Below, piece after piece: positions 1 through 12,045 of a stretch of DNA of 64,000 nt; the first letter of the stretch is position 1; each line of letters starts with the position of its first letter. The translations under genes were made by a program, and so were the position numbers. Where the stretch lies: the NCBI GenBank assembly GCA_026874595.1, contig CM049316.1:7518339-7582338 (forward strand). Reading direction: 5' to 3'. Under the pieces are notes generated by a model. The model was not told where the DNA came from. It searched no databases and saw only the letters and a program-made list of their open reading frames with translations. The DNA is from Sipunculus nudus (taxonomy: Eukaryota; Annelida; Sipuncula; Golfingiida; Sipunculidae).

Positions 1-1879
1 CATCAAAAGCCTGTCAGACTTCAGTTTATTGCAAATTATTGTCACTGCATGCATCAACGATTACCACTAGTGGAAATGATATTTATTAAGACAGTACACA
101 AAACAGCACATGATTTGAATCTAATAAGATTAGAAAGGGGCACCACTCAAAAAAAGACTTTTCAGTGTATATAAGAGTTAAAAGCCTCGGACATTAAAAG
201 GCTTATAAGTATTTAACGTAAATTGTTGTTAAAATACGGAAGCATCTTTACAACGATAAAATCAGCTGCTACACATGCACTGTGTACATTGGGTTTGTGT
301 ACATTTTATTCACGGTCAAGCGCATACACCCTGTATTAACTTGGTAACCAGGATTTACCAACAGGTTAAAATTAATTGAGCATATTCGGTTATTAAGAGC
401 ATTGTATTAAGACATTTATGGCTTATTTTCGTATGTTATAATTATTGGTGTACACGTTTGATTGACGTTGGATGTTGATTGACAGGATTTCTCTCTTTTT
501 GTAGAAAAAATGCTCATTTTGTTAAGAGGATACTCTACTGTCAGGAAACTGTACACTCGTTCAAATATAGCATGCCTGTAGAATGTGTTGGGACTCTCTG
601 CTGAACTGATATACGTATTCTCTGGAGGCTGGTTATGTTTGCCGTTAACCTGACCTTTTTTATTTTTATTTTTAAGTTGTATTAAAAATCTATTGTGTCT
701 GAAAAAAGGGTACTAGTTTTGGCTTTAACCTTCATGATACCAAAGAAGAAAAACGTCTTGTTATCCATTAAAAAAATAATAAAGAAAAGTAATATGCGGA
801 ATTCCCTAAAAGTGCATAATTTTATGTGCAAACGGTTCTTCTGCGTATTTATACCTGAGTATAAATTGATGAATGTGATAATTCGATTTTACATTTCTCT
901 TATTGACAGCTGATATCCAGAAATAACTATTCATTAAGACATATATGTTAACCCAATGTAATTGAGGTGTCAGGATATGCAAAGAAACCTTGTAGGCCGG
1001 ACGGGTCACCAGCTTTCAGAAATGTTATGGAGGATGACGGTTGTAATGCTATGGATAAAAGAGCTGTTAGAGACATCGGCGATCAGTACGTTGTTAAAGA
1101 GGATACTCGAATACTTTCAAAAGCACTCATAAAGTAAACACTTGAAAACCTGTAGGAAAAAGGATCATTATATTATTATGTCAATAGTTTGTTTTGAATA
1201 TATGTTTATTTGCAGTTATTTTTACTTGACTTTCTGTAGGGTACACGTTTATACCCCGAGGTCTATACATGTATTATAGACTACAAGTTACAGGTATTTC
1301 TATTGGATATGAAATAGATGTTGTATGTATAAATTAACTTTTTAACGGTAGACGTAGTGTGCTGTTTAGAATATGGCCAGACATGCACTGTGACAATGTT
1401 CAGACATTTACTATTTAAATGAAAGTGGAGAATGATCAAAACTCGGCACCTTTATTATTGATGTTTATAGATAATAAACCTGGTATTATACCTGGAGTTT
1501 GAGTGTAGTGATAAGTTCTTTCCGTCAACATTTCTTGCTTACAGGATCAGCAGATAAAAAAATTTAACGATATTGATTCTCACGGAATGTGCGCTTTACG
1601 GTTATTGAAATGTGGTGATGCATGATACCCCTTTTCTCCGCTAGATGTCGCACTCTAACCACGGCGCATTCATCTTGGTCAAAGCTTTGTCCGTTGAGGC
1701 CAGGGACCAGGACTACAGCATATCGCTGATAAGTTTCCGCATCGTTTAACAAGTCCACACATGGCTAAATATTCTTTTTATAGCTCTGTTTGATGAGTAT
1801 TTGTTAAAAAAAAAGAGACGATATATTTGTTTATATCAACGTATTTATAATATGTGGGCCCCGCAAAAATAAAACAAAT
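1..1879. other. AT-rich non-coding stretch, nothing recognised
   Basis: Both strands have only short, low-complexity reading frames of at most 72 codons. None has a recognisable motif or convincing splice signals. I see no RNA gene and no repeat with a clear partner elsewhere in the window. Confidence 0.5.
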
Positions 1880-2085
1880 TCAACAAGGGCATCTGGCGGC
1901 TAGTCAGATATGCCAGAGCTTTGCAAATGGCGTTTTGCCACAAGTGACCTATCCACCTCTGCATATATGCAACCTACTACCTTAGGTTACATGTTTTTCC
2001 CATTTGTCAACATTGCTGTTTACAAACATGTTGTTGATAAACAAGTTCATACACCTCACGGAGGCCGTATAAGAACTTATCATAA
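1880..2085. repeat. Dispersed repeat A, copy 1
   Basis: This segment matches 50905-51085 in the same orientation. Shared anchors in the same order are a CATCTGGC block, GCGTTTTGC, GTGACCT, TTTGTCAA and a GATA(A/G)ACAAG block. The two copies are about 49 kb apart and clearly diverged, so this is an old interspersed repeat. No coding potential is evident. Confidence 0.5.
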
Positions 2086-2784
2086 CCAGAATTACCCTTA
2101 GATCATTAATATACACATTCACATAAATAACAAAATCTCATAAATTCTTTTTCTAAAGGTAGGTGAATGGGCACCTTTAAATGATTGAATCCCCTCCACT
2201 GCAGACAATGACCACGAAAGAGATAACAAAAGGATTTTCTCACGTGCATACTTCGATCATATATTGGTTGAAGAACGAACGAAACCTGTATATCTTGTGG
2301 TTATGACATTCCTTGTTCTTAAATCAACTACAAGTATTTCTCATGATGATTATTTAATACGGAGTTCTCAAGAACCGTGTGATGGATTGTAGTTAATTTC
2401 AGGTTGACGCAGGTTTGGATGCCGGCCTTGCCCCTTGTGCACGAGTCAGGTGAGCCTTTTTTACCGTGCAGAGGCGACATCTGTAGTCAATTCGGCAAAC
2501 AAAATGGCCCTGTAAAATTTTCTGTACATCCACATCTCTGTATCTTGTGCCTTGTTGTGCTCTGTCAGTTGGAGCGATTTTAGTCTACGAGTAACGATCA
2601 ACTGAATAAAGTAAAATGTTGACACATTTGCAATCCCTGTCATGTTGATATATCGCAAGATTTCCGGTGCTCCGCTTCTTTCCTCTGGTGTAAATGTACG
2701 TGAAGTATAGTGCTTGGGCCGTAGAGTTTTATGTTATCGGTCCTCTAAAACCATTTACTTATTCGTGTACACAAGTAGAACTAA

Positions 2785-3035
2785 ACTTGCATATGGTGCG
2801 ATCAGTTGTGCAAAATATGAACAAAGTGCCCACGCCACCAGGTGACCGTGCTGCGCAACTTCCCAAATAAGTATTTCCATGTTTCTTCCTCCAAGTTTAT
2901 TTTAACCGTCGGGAGTTGTCGTGCAAGCTCAAGACTTGACCTCTGTTCTTGCAGTCTTGTTCCGATAAACAGGCACACATGGACTGTGTTTACTCAGATA
3001 TACAGAACCACAACAACGTATGAAACGGGCGAATT
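2785..3035. repeat. Dispersed repeat B, copy 1
   Basis: This matches 23000-23270 in the same orientation. Common blocks are AACAAAG, CGCCACC(A/T)GGTGAC, a CATGTTTCTTC block and GATAAACAG(G/A)CACA followed by CTGTTTA. The short reading frame over it (2842-3150) has no recognisable domain. Confidence 0.5.
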
Positions 3036-3080
3036 GGAGGCCGAGGCCGCGTGCAGGGATCGTGCAGGGATCGTTTTGCT

Positions 3081-3343
3081 ATTCAGCCAAGAGACAAAAC
3101 ATTCTGCAAATGTTTATATACCTTTGAGATGCATTTTTTTTTCAGTTTAAATGTATGCATAGCACGCGAGCCAAATCACTTTTTTAAAAAGAGTCACTCT
3201 TTTTGTGAGTTTTTTTCAGCAAAGAGAAAACATTCTGCAAATGTTTATATACCTTTGAGATGCATTTTTTTTTTCAGTTTAAATGTATGCATAGCACGCG
3301 AGCCAAATCACTTTTTTTTAAAAGAGTCACTCTTTTTGTGAGT
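3081..3343. repeat. 131-bp direct duplication (two copies)
   Basis: Two adjacent near-identical copies of about 131 bp. Each contains ATTCTGCAAATGTTTATATA (at 3101 and 3232), GCATAGCACGCGAGCC, and a T-rich stretch followed by GAGTCACTC. The copies differ mainly in T-run length, which suggests a recent local duplication. Confidence 0.8.
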
Positions 3344-3590
3344 ATTTCCTGAAAATGACGCTAATACCTATTTTTTACACTTTTTTCAGCAGTACTCTTT
3401 ATTTTAGTGAAAGAATTCCCATATATACTATTTCTCTCCTGCTTTAACAGCTCAGTTAGAACAAGAGTGGAGCAACACACAATTTTTGTGTATTTAAATG
3501 TCTAGCATGTATGACAACATGTGGAAATACCCTTATCTTCATGCCGGGGGATGTGCACCATGTCTGTTTCTGACTTTGGGAACGATGTGC

Positions 3591-3591
<1 letters not shown>

Positions 3592-3665
<74 letters not shown>
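3592..3665. repeat. (TA)n microsatellite
   Basis: An uninterrupted TA dinucleotide run of about 37 units follows GATGTGCG. Confidence 0.97.
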
Positions 3666-3667
<2 letters not shown>

Positions 3668-4211
3668 CAGTCTGTGATAATAAAATAGGGAATGGACGCT
3701 AATTTTACTCTTTTTCACTCTTTATTTCAAAGAAGTCTACTCTTATTTTCTGGAGCAGTTACTCTTTTTTTATTGTCATTTACCTTTGGCAGGCCTGCAT
3801 AGAGCAATGCCAGATATAAACAACAGAAGTGGGTTAAACGTGAACCCATCCTAATGTAATGTCACATTTCTTATGAATGCGGCTAGTTAGACTGGTCTGC
3901 TTTCTGTGCATAGTTAGGGAATCATTGTATTCACTAGCTTGTTGACAAAATAACCTTGGAACTTCCGGGTTAATTAGATGGCACATGAAACATCTCCCGG
4001 CGATGTTAATTATACGTTCATTAATTATAGTAATGACGTTGCCGGTTTCCGGACGGACAAAAGATCCGCCTCTAATTCCAGCCTCATTAACGTCACTGAT
4101 TCCGAGTCTTCCGTGTCCGCCAACGTTATCCGGGTTGGTACAATAATGCGTCGAATAACAAACAATTTCAGGAATGGGGTCCTCTAGTGAAGACCAAGAC
4201 ACAGGACAAAT
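3666..4211. other. Non-coding stretch before the minisatellite
   Basis: The 122-codon minus-strand frame at 3834-4202 has no recognisable domain, homologue or splice context. I treat it as chance. Confidence 0.4.
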
Positions 4212-5706
4212 TACAGGGCTGTCGGCCTCTTAAATGGACCAAGCGACACGGCACGTTAAAAAAGACCAATATACAAGGCCCGTTACAGGACTGGGGGCCT
4301 CTCATATAGACCCGGCCACAAGGCACGTTACAGGACTTGGGGGGCCTCTAATATAGACTCGGCCACAGGGCACGTTACAGAACTCGGGGCCTCTGATATA
4401 AGCTCGGCGACAGGGCACGTTACAGGACTTGGGGCCTCTGATATAGACCCGGCCACAGGGCACGTTACAGGACTTGGGGCCTCTGATATAGACCCGGCCA
4501 CAGGGCACGTTACAGGACTGGGGGCCTCTAATATAGACTCGGCCACATGGCACTTTACAGGACTGGTGGCCTCTCATATAGACCGGGCCACAGGGCACGT
4601 TACAGGACTTGGGGCCTCTCATATAGACCCGGCCACAGGGCACGTTACAGGACAGGGAGCCTCTCATATAGACCGGGCCACTGGGCACGTTACAGGACTG
4701 GGAGCCTCTCATATAGACCCGGCCACAGGGCACGTTACAGGACTTGGGGCCTCTCATATAGACCCGGCCACAGGGCACGTTACAGGACTGGGGGCCTCTG
4801 ATATAGACTCGGCGACTGGGCACGTTACAGGACTGGGGGCCTCTAATATAGACCCGGCCACAGGGCACGTTACAGGACTGGGGGCCTCTCATATAGACCC
4901 GGCCACAGGGTACGTTACAGGACTTGGGGCCTCTCATATAGACCCGGCCACAGGGAACGTTACAGGACTTGGGGCCTCTCATATAGACCGGGCCACTGGG
5001 CACGTTACAGGACTGGGAGCCTCTCATGTAGACCCGGCCACAGGGCACGTTACAGGACTGGGGGCCTCTCATATAGACCCGGCCACAGGGTACGTTACAA
5101 GACTTAGGGCCTCTCATATAGACCCGGCCACAGGGCACGTTACAAGACTTGGGGCCTCTCATATAGACCGGGCCACTGGGCACGTTACAGGACTGGGAGC
5201 CTCTCATGTAGACCCGGCCACAGGGCACGTTACAGGACTTGGGGCCTCTCATATAGACCCGGCCACAGGACACGTTACAGGACTTGGGGCCTCTCATATA
5301 GACCTGGCCACTGGGCACGTTATAGGACTGGGGGCCTCTCATATAGACCCGGCCACAGGGCTCGTTACAGGACTTGGGGCGACTCATATAGACCCGGCCA
5401 TAGGGCACGTTACAGGACTGGGGGCCTCTAATATAGACTCGGCCGCAGGGCACGTTACAGGACTGGGGGCCTCAAAAATTGACTCGGCCACAGGGCACGT
5501 TACAGGACTGGGGGCCTCTCATATAGACCCGGCCACAGGGCACGTTACAAGACTGGGGGCCTCTAATATAGACTCGGCCACAGGGCACGTTACAGGACTG
5601 GGGGGCTCTAATTTAGACTCGGCCACAGGGCACGTTACAGGACTGGGGGGCTCTAATTTAGACTCGGCCACAGGGCAAGTTACAGGACTGGGGGCCCCTA
5701 TATAGA
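4212..5706. repeat. 45-bp minisatellite, about 33 tandem units
   Basis: The unit has a core of ACAGGACTGGGGGCCTCTC followed by ATATAGACCCGGCCACAGGG and CACGTT, with a constant period of 45 bp. The first one or two units are degenerate. Because 45 is divisible by three, long frames stay open on both strands: 379 codons plus (4566-5705) and 383 codons minus (4302-5453). They read as 15-residue repeats (GASHIDPATGHVTGL-like on plus, RGPQSCNVPCGRVYM-like on minus). Unit-to-unit changes in the plus frame fall at first and second codon positions as readily as third. I see no signal peptide and no splice sites. I therefore call a minisatellite, not a gene, although a low-complexity secreted repeat protein is not excluded. 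Confidence 0.93.
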
Positions 5707-5810
5707 CACAGAGATATCGTTTTAGGAAAAATCAGGACAGGTCACTCTGTTAAATTTCAATTTCAATTTTGGCGTTGAAGGTTATTTTCCGGTAAATGAA
5801 TATCAAAAAT

Positions 5811-5827
5811 TTAAATTTATATATATT

Positions 5828-5886
<59 letters not shown>
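5811..5886. repeat. (TA)n microsatellite
   Basis: An imperfect then perfect TA run directly beside the SINE copy at 5884. Such runs are common at SINE tails and may mark its 3' end. Confidence 0.95.
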
Positions 5887-5890
<4 letters not shown>

Positions 5891-6010
5891 GGGGAAAAGA
5901 CAAATACCCGGGCGATCTGTAGGATCAAACCACGGCCAGCGCTCTACCCGCTTCACCAATAAAGCAGGCTTCACTGGCAAGACCAGTAGGAACGCGCTCA
6001 TTTATATAGG
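5884..6010 (-). mobile_element. tRNA-derived SINE fragment, family S1 copy 1
   Basis: Read on the minus strand it has a D-arm-like GGGTAGAGCGC and then a B-box-like GGTTTGATCC, the order of an internal RNA polymerase III promoter. It is related to 53345-53495: both contain GCTTCAC/GCTTCGC, then AAAGCA(G/A)GCTTCACT(G/A)GC(A/G)AGAC. The cloverleaf is too degenerate for a functional tRNA. The family is named S1 here only for cross-reference. Confidence 0.6.
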
Positions 6011-6149
6011 CTACCATCAAAATACCATCCGATCAATCTCGAAATGATGAAAGAAATGCGTTCATGGCCTGCTGGTGACACTCTGTACTGAATGTGCATG
6101 AAGATTACAATACGATAAGAGTGATATATTGTTGGCTAGTGGATATGTC

Positions 6150-6530
6150 CTATAAATGGGTCACTGGCCTTATTTTACCACAAAATGGGGGCCAGGACAG
6201 TCGAGGGGTAAAACGATTGGCTCTCTCCGCTGGCGACCCGGGTTCGGTCCCCGGCGTGGCTATGAGAGTGGGTTGTATAATTGCCCGTCAAAGGCCGGTG
6301 GTTTTCTCCGGGTTCTCCGGTTTCTTCCATTTTATGCCATACGAAAAAGAAGTATACTGTCATTGCATGGGGCCTCTCATCCAAAAGAACGAACCCAAAC
6401 AGCTGACGAGTTTTATATGCCTTGATGGCTTTCAGTCAGCTGTCGGGTGGGTCTTTGTCCGTCCTCTGTTAGAACTGGTGTCAATCTGTTCGTTGTCAGG
6501 CGACAATTCGTAAAAGGAATTTCAAATTTT
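6150..6530 (+). mobile_element. SINE-like element with conserved central domain
   Basis: Around 6230-6255 a GGGTTCGGTCCCCGGC block resembles a tRNA T-arm/B-box (canonical GGTTCGAATCC). About 50 bp later comes GGTTTTCTCCGGGTTCTCCG followed by GTTTCTTCC. That C/T-rich block resembles the conserved central domain described in broadly distributed animal SINEs (MetaSINE type), an assignment I make from memory. The overlapping plus-strand frames of 139 and 89 codons are chance frames across it. Confidence 0.55.
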
Positions 6531-7840
6531 ACTTTTTGACAGTAAGTGATAAAACTTGACCTTATATTTAGTGAATGTAGCCAATATATTCGGAGGTACG
6601 GTCTGAAAAATGAAGTTAGGGTGTATCTTTAAAGTTTGACGTATATAGTAAATTATTGAAAGAACTTTACGGTTTCCCAAGAGTCAGGGGCAATCTAACA
6701 TACTTTTCCGCGCGTTTACTTGTATTTTTCAGGATAACAGATAACAGTCATGAGCACGATCTGTAACCGGTAGATTTTGAAAGCGTTTAAACAGCGACAG
6801 GTTCTGGTAAAATCTCTATTGAACCCCAATAAAGATTATTATGAACAAAATAACATTGTATGTGTATTGTGTCTTAAATAACGTAAAATTCAGGTAAGCC
6901 CCGAGAGCCATTAATTATTTATTTTTTGGGGAGAAAACAGCATACAAAGAGATCGTCGACCCGTGGGTCAACCGTATCAACACTCAGACGCCATTTCGTA
7001 AAGAAATTAGCCCAAGATGATTACTGAGTTCACATAAAGATCCAAAATACACGCAACCAAATAAGTCCCACGATTAGGTTACAATGTACGTAAAATCTAT
7101 TAATTTTTATCGTTGTTCACTGAGTTATCTTAATTACATCAAGTGATTCCGTTGTGTACGGGGGCTGAATTAATGTCTTGTTTATTTTATCATATTTGTT
7201 TCATTCGTTATGTTATATTTTTCTTATGTACATAAAATCTCTCCGAGCATTCTGTACAATGTGATTTATTGTAAGCATTGGCCATTTATTATAAGCAAAA
7301 CATGTCCTTCGCGGAGAAAATCAGCTCTCCAGAACCAAAAGATTCAGAAATGTCAAGATGCAGAAATGTCAAGTCCTAATTTTGTTACCGAACACACGAA
7401 CAACGGATTGTTACGTCCAGGTGTATTATATTTTAATACCGTATTAATTAGCTGTCAGACTTCTGCATGGTATCAATTAGTTTGACCCAGCATGGCTTTA
7501 ATTATCACGAAATGTGTCACAAAAGCAGTTAAACTTATTTGTAGTTTTATATCTAAACCTTTATAAGTTTGTTGTTATTTACGGACTGTTCCTCAGTCAC
7601 GATTGCTTAACTTAATTTTCAAGTAAAATACAAATACCTGTTTTATTTACATTTTATTAATAGTTTGTTATTTTCACATGTAAGGACTCTTGTTTATTGT
7701 GTTTCTTGGATTCGTGACACCAGAAACTTACAAATCTGATTAACCGCGCAGTGAGCCGAATACCTGCGCAACTATCCTTTTGTCGGAATAACAAAGAAAT
7801 ACGACATTTCGGCATGTTAATATCAACCTGTACAAGTTTA
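6531..7840. other. Non-coding stretch, nothing recognised
   Basis: AT-rich sequence with frames up to 91 codons (7210-7485) that have no recognisable motifs. Confidence 0.45.
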
Positions 7841-7882
7841 AACAACAAACAAACAAACAAACAAACAAAAAACAAACAAAAC
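7841..7882. repeat. (ACAA)n simple repeat
   Basis: A run of AAAC/ACAA tetranucleotides with a short A-rich interruption. Confidence 0.9.
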
Positions 7883-7937
7883 ACCGGTAGAACTGGCAGT
7901 AGAGGGAATCATGACATTAATTTCTGTTGATGTTGTT

Positions 7938-8200
7938 TTTTAGCTCACCTGTGGCCACGCCGTTTTCCTGCACGTATCTTTTCTGAAAAAAAATTGATAC
8001 TAGGAAAGTTTTTTTTAGTATTCCGGTCTATTTTAGGGGAATGGTGTGACCAGGACAGACATAATATATAACTCCCTTTTACCGCGCAGACTCATTTAGG
8101 TATCGCTAAGTTTAGCTCACCTGAAAACTATTCCCAGGGCGCGGTGGCGGGCGTCTGCCCGTCGTCTTTCGTCCGTCTGTTTTTCTCTGCAAAGGCCCCA
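7938..8200 (+). repeat. Partial copies of the AGCTCA hairpin-headed family
   Basis: TAGCTCACCTG occurs at 7941 and again at 8113. The second is followed by a GTCTGCCCGTCGTC and CGTCCGTCTG run. This is the start signature seen in the more complete copies at 8388 and 61797. Both look truncated, and the hairpin second arm is not preserved. Confidence 0.55.
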
Positions 8201-8387
8201 CGTGTACTTATGAATCTGACTATTCTGTTGGTTGTGCGCCAACAACCTTTCGTTCCCATTTGTGTTTTTGGTCCTTTAAAATCTTCACTCTGGCGTATCA
8301 TTTGGCCATGATTATAACCCTTAACATGACTTCATCTGACATAAATATCTGTCATTATTAAATAAATGGCTGGACCAATTTTCATTT

Positions 8388-9780
8388 TTAGCTCAGCTGA
8401 CTGAAAGTCATCTGAGCTATAGCGATCACTCTTTGTCCGGCGTCCGTCCGTCTGTCTGTCTGTCCGTCCGTTAATCGGGCACAAATCGTAACCGCTGGTT
8501 CTGGAAACTTCAAGCTGCATATCTAGGGAGGTCCATGGAAAATCTCCTTGGACACCTGAAATTAGGTCTCTGTTATCCATAACCTCTGAGCTATGGGGCT
8601 CTCAAGTACCCCGAAGAATAATGTAAAATTTAATGCAAAAGCTCAAGTATCTGAACAACTATTGCATTGATCACCATGATTCTGTGCATTGATATTGATC
8701 ATGGAATGTTTCATCAGTTTCTGCAGTCTAGTGGCGCCACCTGTATTTTTTTCGATTTTACGATTTTCTTTCTCTATTTTTGAGACCTCTTAAGATGTGA
8801 TCATCTGTTAACAGAGTAAAAATCGTAACGACTGGACCTAGAATCTTCTCTCTTGACATACAGGGAGGCCCATGAAAAGTCTCCTTGGAAACATGAAATA
8901 AGGTCTCTGTTACCCATAACTCTGAGCTATGGGGCTCTGAAGTACCCCCCCCCCCCCCCAGAATAATGGAAAAGTAGATACAAAAGCTCAAGTATCTGAA
9001 CAACTATTTCATTAATTACCTTTATTCTTTGCATGAATATTGATCACGGAATGTTTCATCAATTTCTGCAGTCTGGTGGCGCCACCTGTATTTTTCTATT
9101 TTTACGAATTTTTTCTCTATTTTTGAGACCTCTTAAGATGTGGGCATCTATTAACAGAGCACAAATCGTAAAGACTAGAACTCGAATCTTCTCTCATGGC
9201 ATTCAAGGAGGCCTATGAAAAGCCTTCTAAAAAACCTGAAATTAAGTCTCTGTTACCCATATCCTCAAGCTATGGGGCTAAGAAATAACCCCCAGAATAA
9301 TTAAAAGTGTGATAAAAAAAGCTCCATTATCTAAACAACTAATGCATTTATCACATGGTTCATTTCGTAGAGTCTTTCATAAGTTCTTGCTGACTACTGG
9401 TACCACCTGGAAATTTTTTTTATAAAATTTAATGCATTTTTTCTCTCTATTTTTCAGATCTTCAAAGATATGATTGTCTGTAAAACAGGGCACAAATCCT
9501 AATCACTTGATTTTTTTTCATTTTTTTTCATATTTTCTTGAGTCCTTCAAAGATGTGGTTGTTTGTTAACAGGGCACAAACTGCAACCTTTGCACCTAGA
9601 ATCTTCTAACTTGACATCCAGAGAGATCCATGAAATATCTCCTTGGAAACCTGAAATTAGGTCTGTTACCCATATCCTTTGAGTTATGCTTAAGTTCAAT
9701 TAGGATACCACCTAAAATAAATTTGCATAGATAAAATTCCTTTCTTGAATATTTTCCTAGACAGCTGAGCGTCACGACCC
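8388..9780 (+). mobile_element. Hairpin-headed repeat element H, copy 1
   Basis: The element opens with a 13-bp hairpin: AGCTCAGCTGACT at 8390-8402, loop GAA, AGTCATCTGAGCT at 8406-8418, with one mismatch. A (GTCC/GTCT)n run follows at about 8438-8472. The body is made of about four diverged direct repeats of roughly 320-345 bp; GTTTCATCA(G/A)TTTCTGCAGTC, for example, recurs at 8708 and 9053. Each carries a GAAATTAGGTCTCTGTTA-like block and a GAGCTATGGGGCT-like block. There is a C homopolymer near 8946-8960. No protein is encoded. It shares its head with the minus-strand copy at 61797-59041. It is probably a non-autonomous mobile element; I cannot name its class. Confidence 0.6.
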
Positions 9781-9881
9781 CTGGGTCACTTATTAAGAAC
9801 TAATTGGTATTATGGACTTAAATCAGACACAATTTTACATTTTATGTAATAAGCTCATATATTGAATGTGGTAAAAGGAGG

Positions 9882-9884
<3 letters not shown>

Positions 9885-9926
<42 letters not shown>
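9885..9926. repeat. (TA)n microsatellite
   Basis: A perfect TA run of about 20 units. Confidence 0.95.
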
Positions 9927-9931
<5 letters not shown>

Positions 9932-11824
9932 TGGTACACTTAAGTGATCTGGTCATTGGTCATTTCCCAGGTGAAATCTGCGCTTTTGTCATTTTTTTCT
10001 ACGAGGAGTTTTGTCTTTTTTTTCGGTACTTTCTGATCAGCAGTCATGAAAAAATGTGTTTATCACTGTAGGTTGTGGAACTTAAATAAAATATTAAATT
10101 CCATCGACTCACATTATCTAATATTGTCATGCGGGAAATGAATCAATTGAATCCTGTTGGCCTTGTGGTGTGCATGTGAAATATTGCTGTGGCGGGGCGT
10201 CCGTCCTGTAGCCTTTATATATCATTCGATGTCTGAATAATCGCACTTTTTAAAAAAAGCTTTATAAAACGACTTCATTGATTATCTCCGTTTTTGTACA
10301 GTTATATATATTACGCCATAGCGTGGGCAACGACGTCTGGTGACGCAAAGGACTGTAGAGACCAATATAAATGCCATAAAAAAGTCTAAATATCAGGTAA
10401 ATGGTCAATCAGGTTTCTTTTGTCCCAGACTGATGTATTTTGACACCATTTTCACTCATTTTGGGGCCTTTAATGATACATTTGTAACTCTCTTTGAGGA
10501 AGCAATTTAACTAGTTCAGAGGGAGCCAGGCCTCCGGCAGGGATTCATGACCGGCATGGTGTCCATGCTACCTTTGATTATATCGTTCTTTTTAAATCCT
10601 CCAATGTATTACATTTTAACTCCAAGGAATTTACTTGAGTAATTTTCTCACGATAATTATATATGAAACATGACTTTCAATGGGAAGAAATGTTGGGTAG
10701 TCCCATATGAGTTTGGAGCGTACCAGGGGGAGTTGATCAATATCAAATTTTGAATGATTTATAAAAAAATGAATCATTTAAAAAAATCATTGTAAAATCA
10801 TTATATGATTAAAATCGTGTCATTTTATGATTATTTGATAACAGTGAAATATGTGGGTCGGTTGACACTTGTCAGCGAAGTGTTTATAGAACTGAGCGGT
10901 TTGTGTGAGGCAGCCGGCGGTGGTCAGTGACTGTGACAAGGGCGAACTTTGTTCCTCGCGGTTCTACAGCCAGATATTATCGCACGCTTTTACTCTAAAA
11001 AGCGCCAGGAACAGATTTCGAGCTTCACAGATGCTTACCCTCGCGTTCCTGCATGCCCTATAAAATGTCCGATTTCGTGTTAGAAGTGTCGTAAAGAAAT
11101 TGCGCTGCAAAATAGTAAACACCTAAAAATCAGTCACAATTAATTTCGGTAGAATACATCACATAATACTTAAAAGATAAACGTGCGAGCTCATGAACTG
11201 ATGTCATTTATCATTTATCATACTTTTACCTATCATGCAGATTTGTCGTAATTCACGGAACAGCTGACGTTACTGATTGTTTGATTTCATGACTGACACC
11301 TGTTCCATGCCCTCCTCTGACGTCATCAATAACTCGCTGTCAGATCAAACATGTTGGTGATCCGTGTTAACACATAATGCATCAACAACTTCCATACCTG
11401 TCAGCTTTTAGATCGGATGTATATATGTTAGAACTGAACACCTTGCTTGTAAACAAAGCTTTCATACGCTCTGATTCTTTATTAAATGTCTCAAAAGAAC
11501 ACAAGGTTTCATACCGTTTCGTGTAGATTAGGTTTTACACAAAACTAAAAACATTAGATCATTTAATCAATAGTTCTACAGGGTGAAAAAAATCAGAAAC
11601 TGCTTTTAATAACCATGATTAACCATGAATAACCATGTCTCAACCTGTGTCTTTCTTGTCAATTATGCGCTAATTATGAAATATGACCCAAGGGCTGGCC
11701 AGTAAGGTGTTTATAAACTGTTCAGTTTATAAACTGTATCCTTCAATATGGATATATGACGTTAACTAGTATATATTAATGATGAATATTGCATATATAT
11801 ATATGACCTGCAGTAAGGACACTT
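9927..11824. other. Non-coding stretch, nothing recognised
   Basis: There is no frame above 60 codons on either strand over nearly 1.9 kb. It includes a locally GC-richer patch at about 10860-11000 without recognisable coding sequence. Confidence 0.5.
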
Positions 11825-12045
11825 TCATGAACAAATTATTCCAGGATGAACCCTTCTGTAGGGTTCTTAGAAGCACCCATTATCAGGGTTATATACAGAA
11901 CCCTTTCGGTTTCCAAAAGAACCCCCAGAGAGTGTTCCATGTAAAACCTTGACTTGGGGGTTTCACCTGGAACCTCTGTTGGTTCCCCACTGTTTGCACT
12001 CTTAAGAACCCTTTAGGGTTCTACATGAACCTTTGTTTCTGAGGT
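11825..12045. mobile_element. Candidate MITE with GGGTTC/GAACCC palindromes
   Basis: About 220 bp hold repeated inverted pairs: GAACCCTTCTGTAGGGTTCT near the left end, AGAACCCTTTAGGGTTCT near the right end, and several AGAACCC/GGTTCC half-units between. Short elements built of nested AGAACCC palindromes are typical of non-autonomous DNA transposons in animals. I could not identify a target-site duplication. Confidence 0.45.

Noticed and set aside
4302-5453. A 383-codon cysteine/arginine repeat protein on minus
   Set aside because: The frame is open only because the minisatellite unit is 45 bp. There is no start context, signal peptide or splice evidence.
5750-6047. Proteins read through TA runs here, at 31244-31532 and at 49092-49277
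   Set aside because: Ile-Tyr repeats are the translation of microsatellites.
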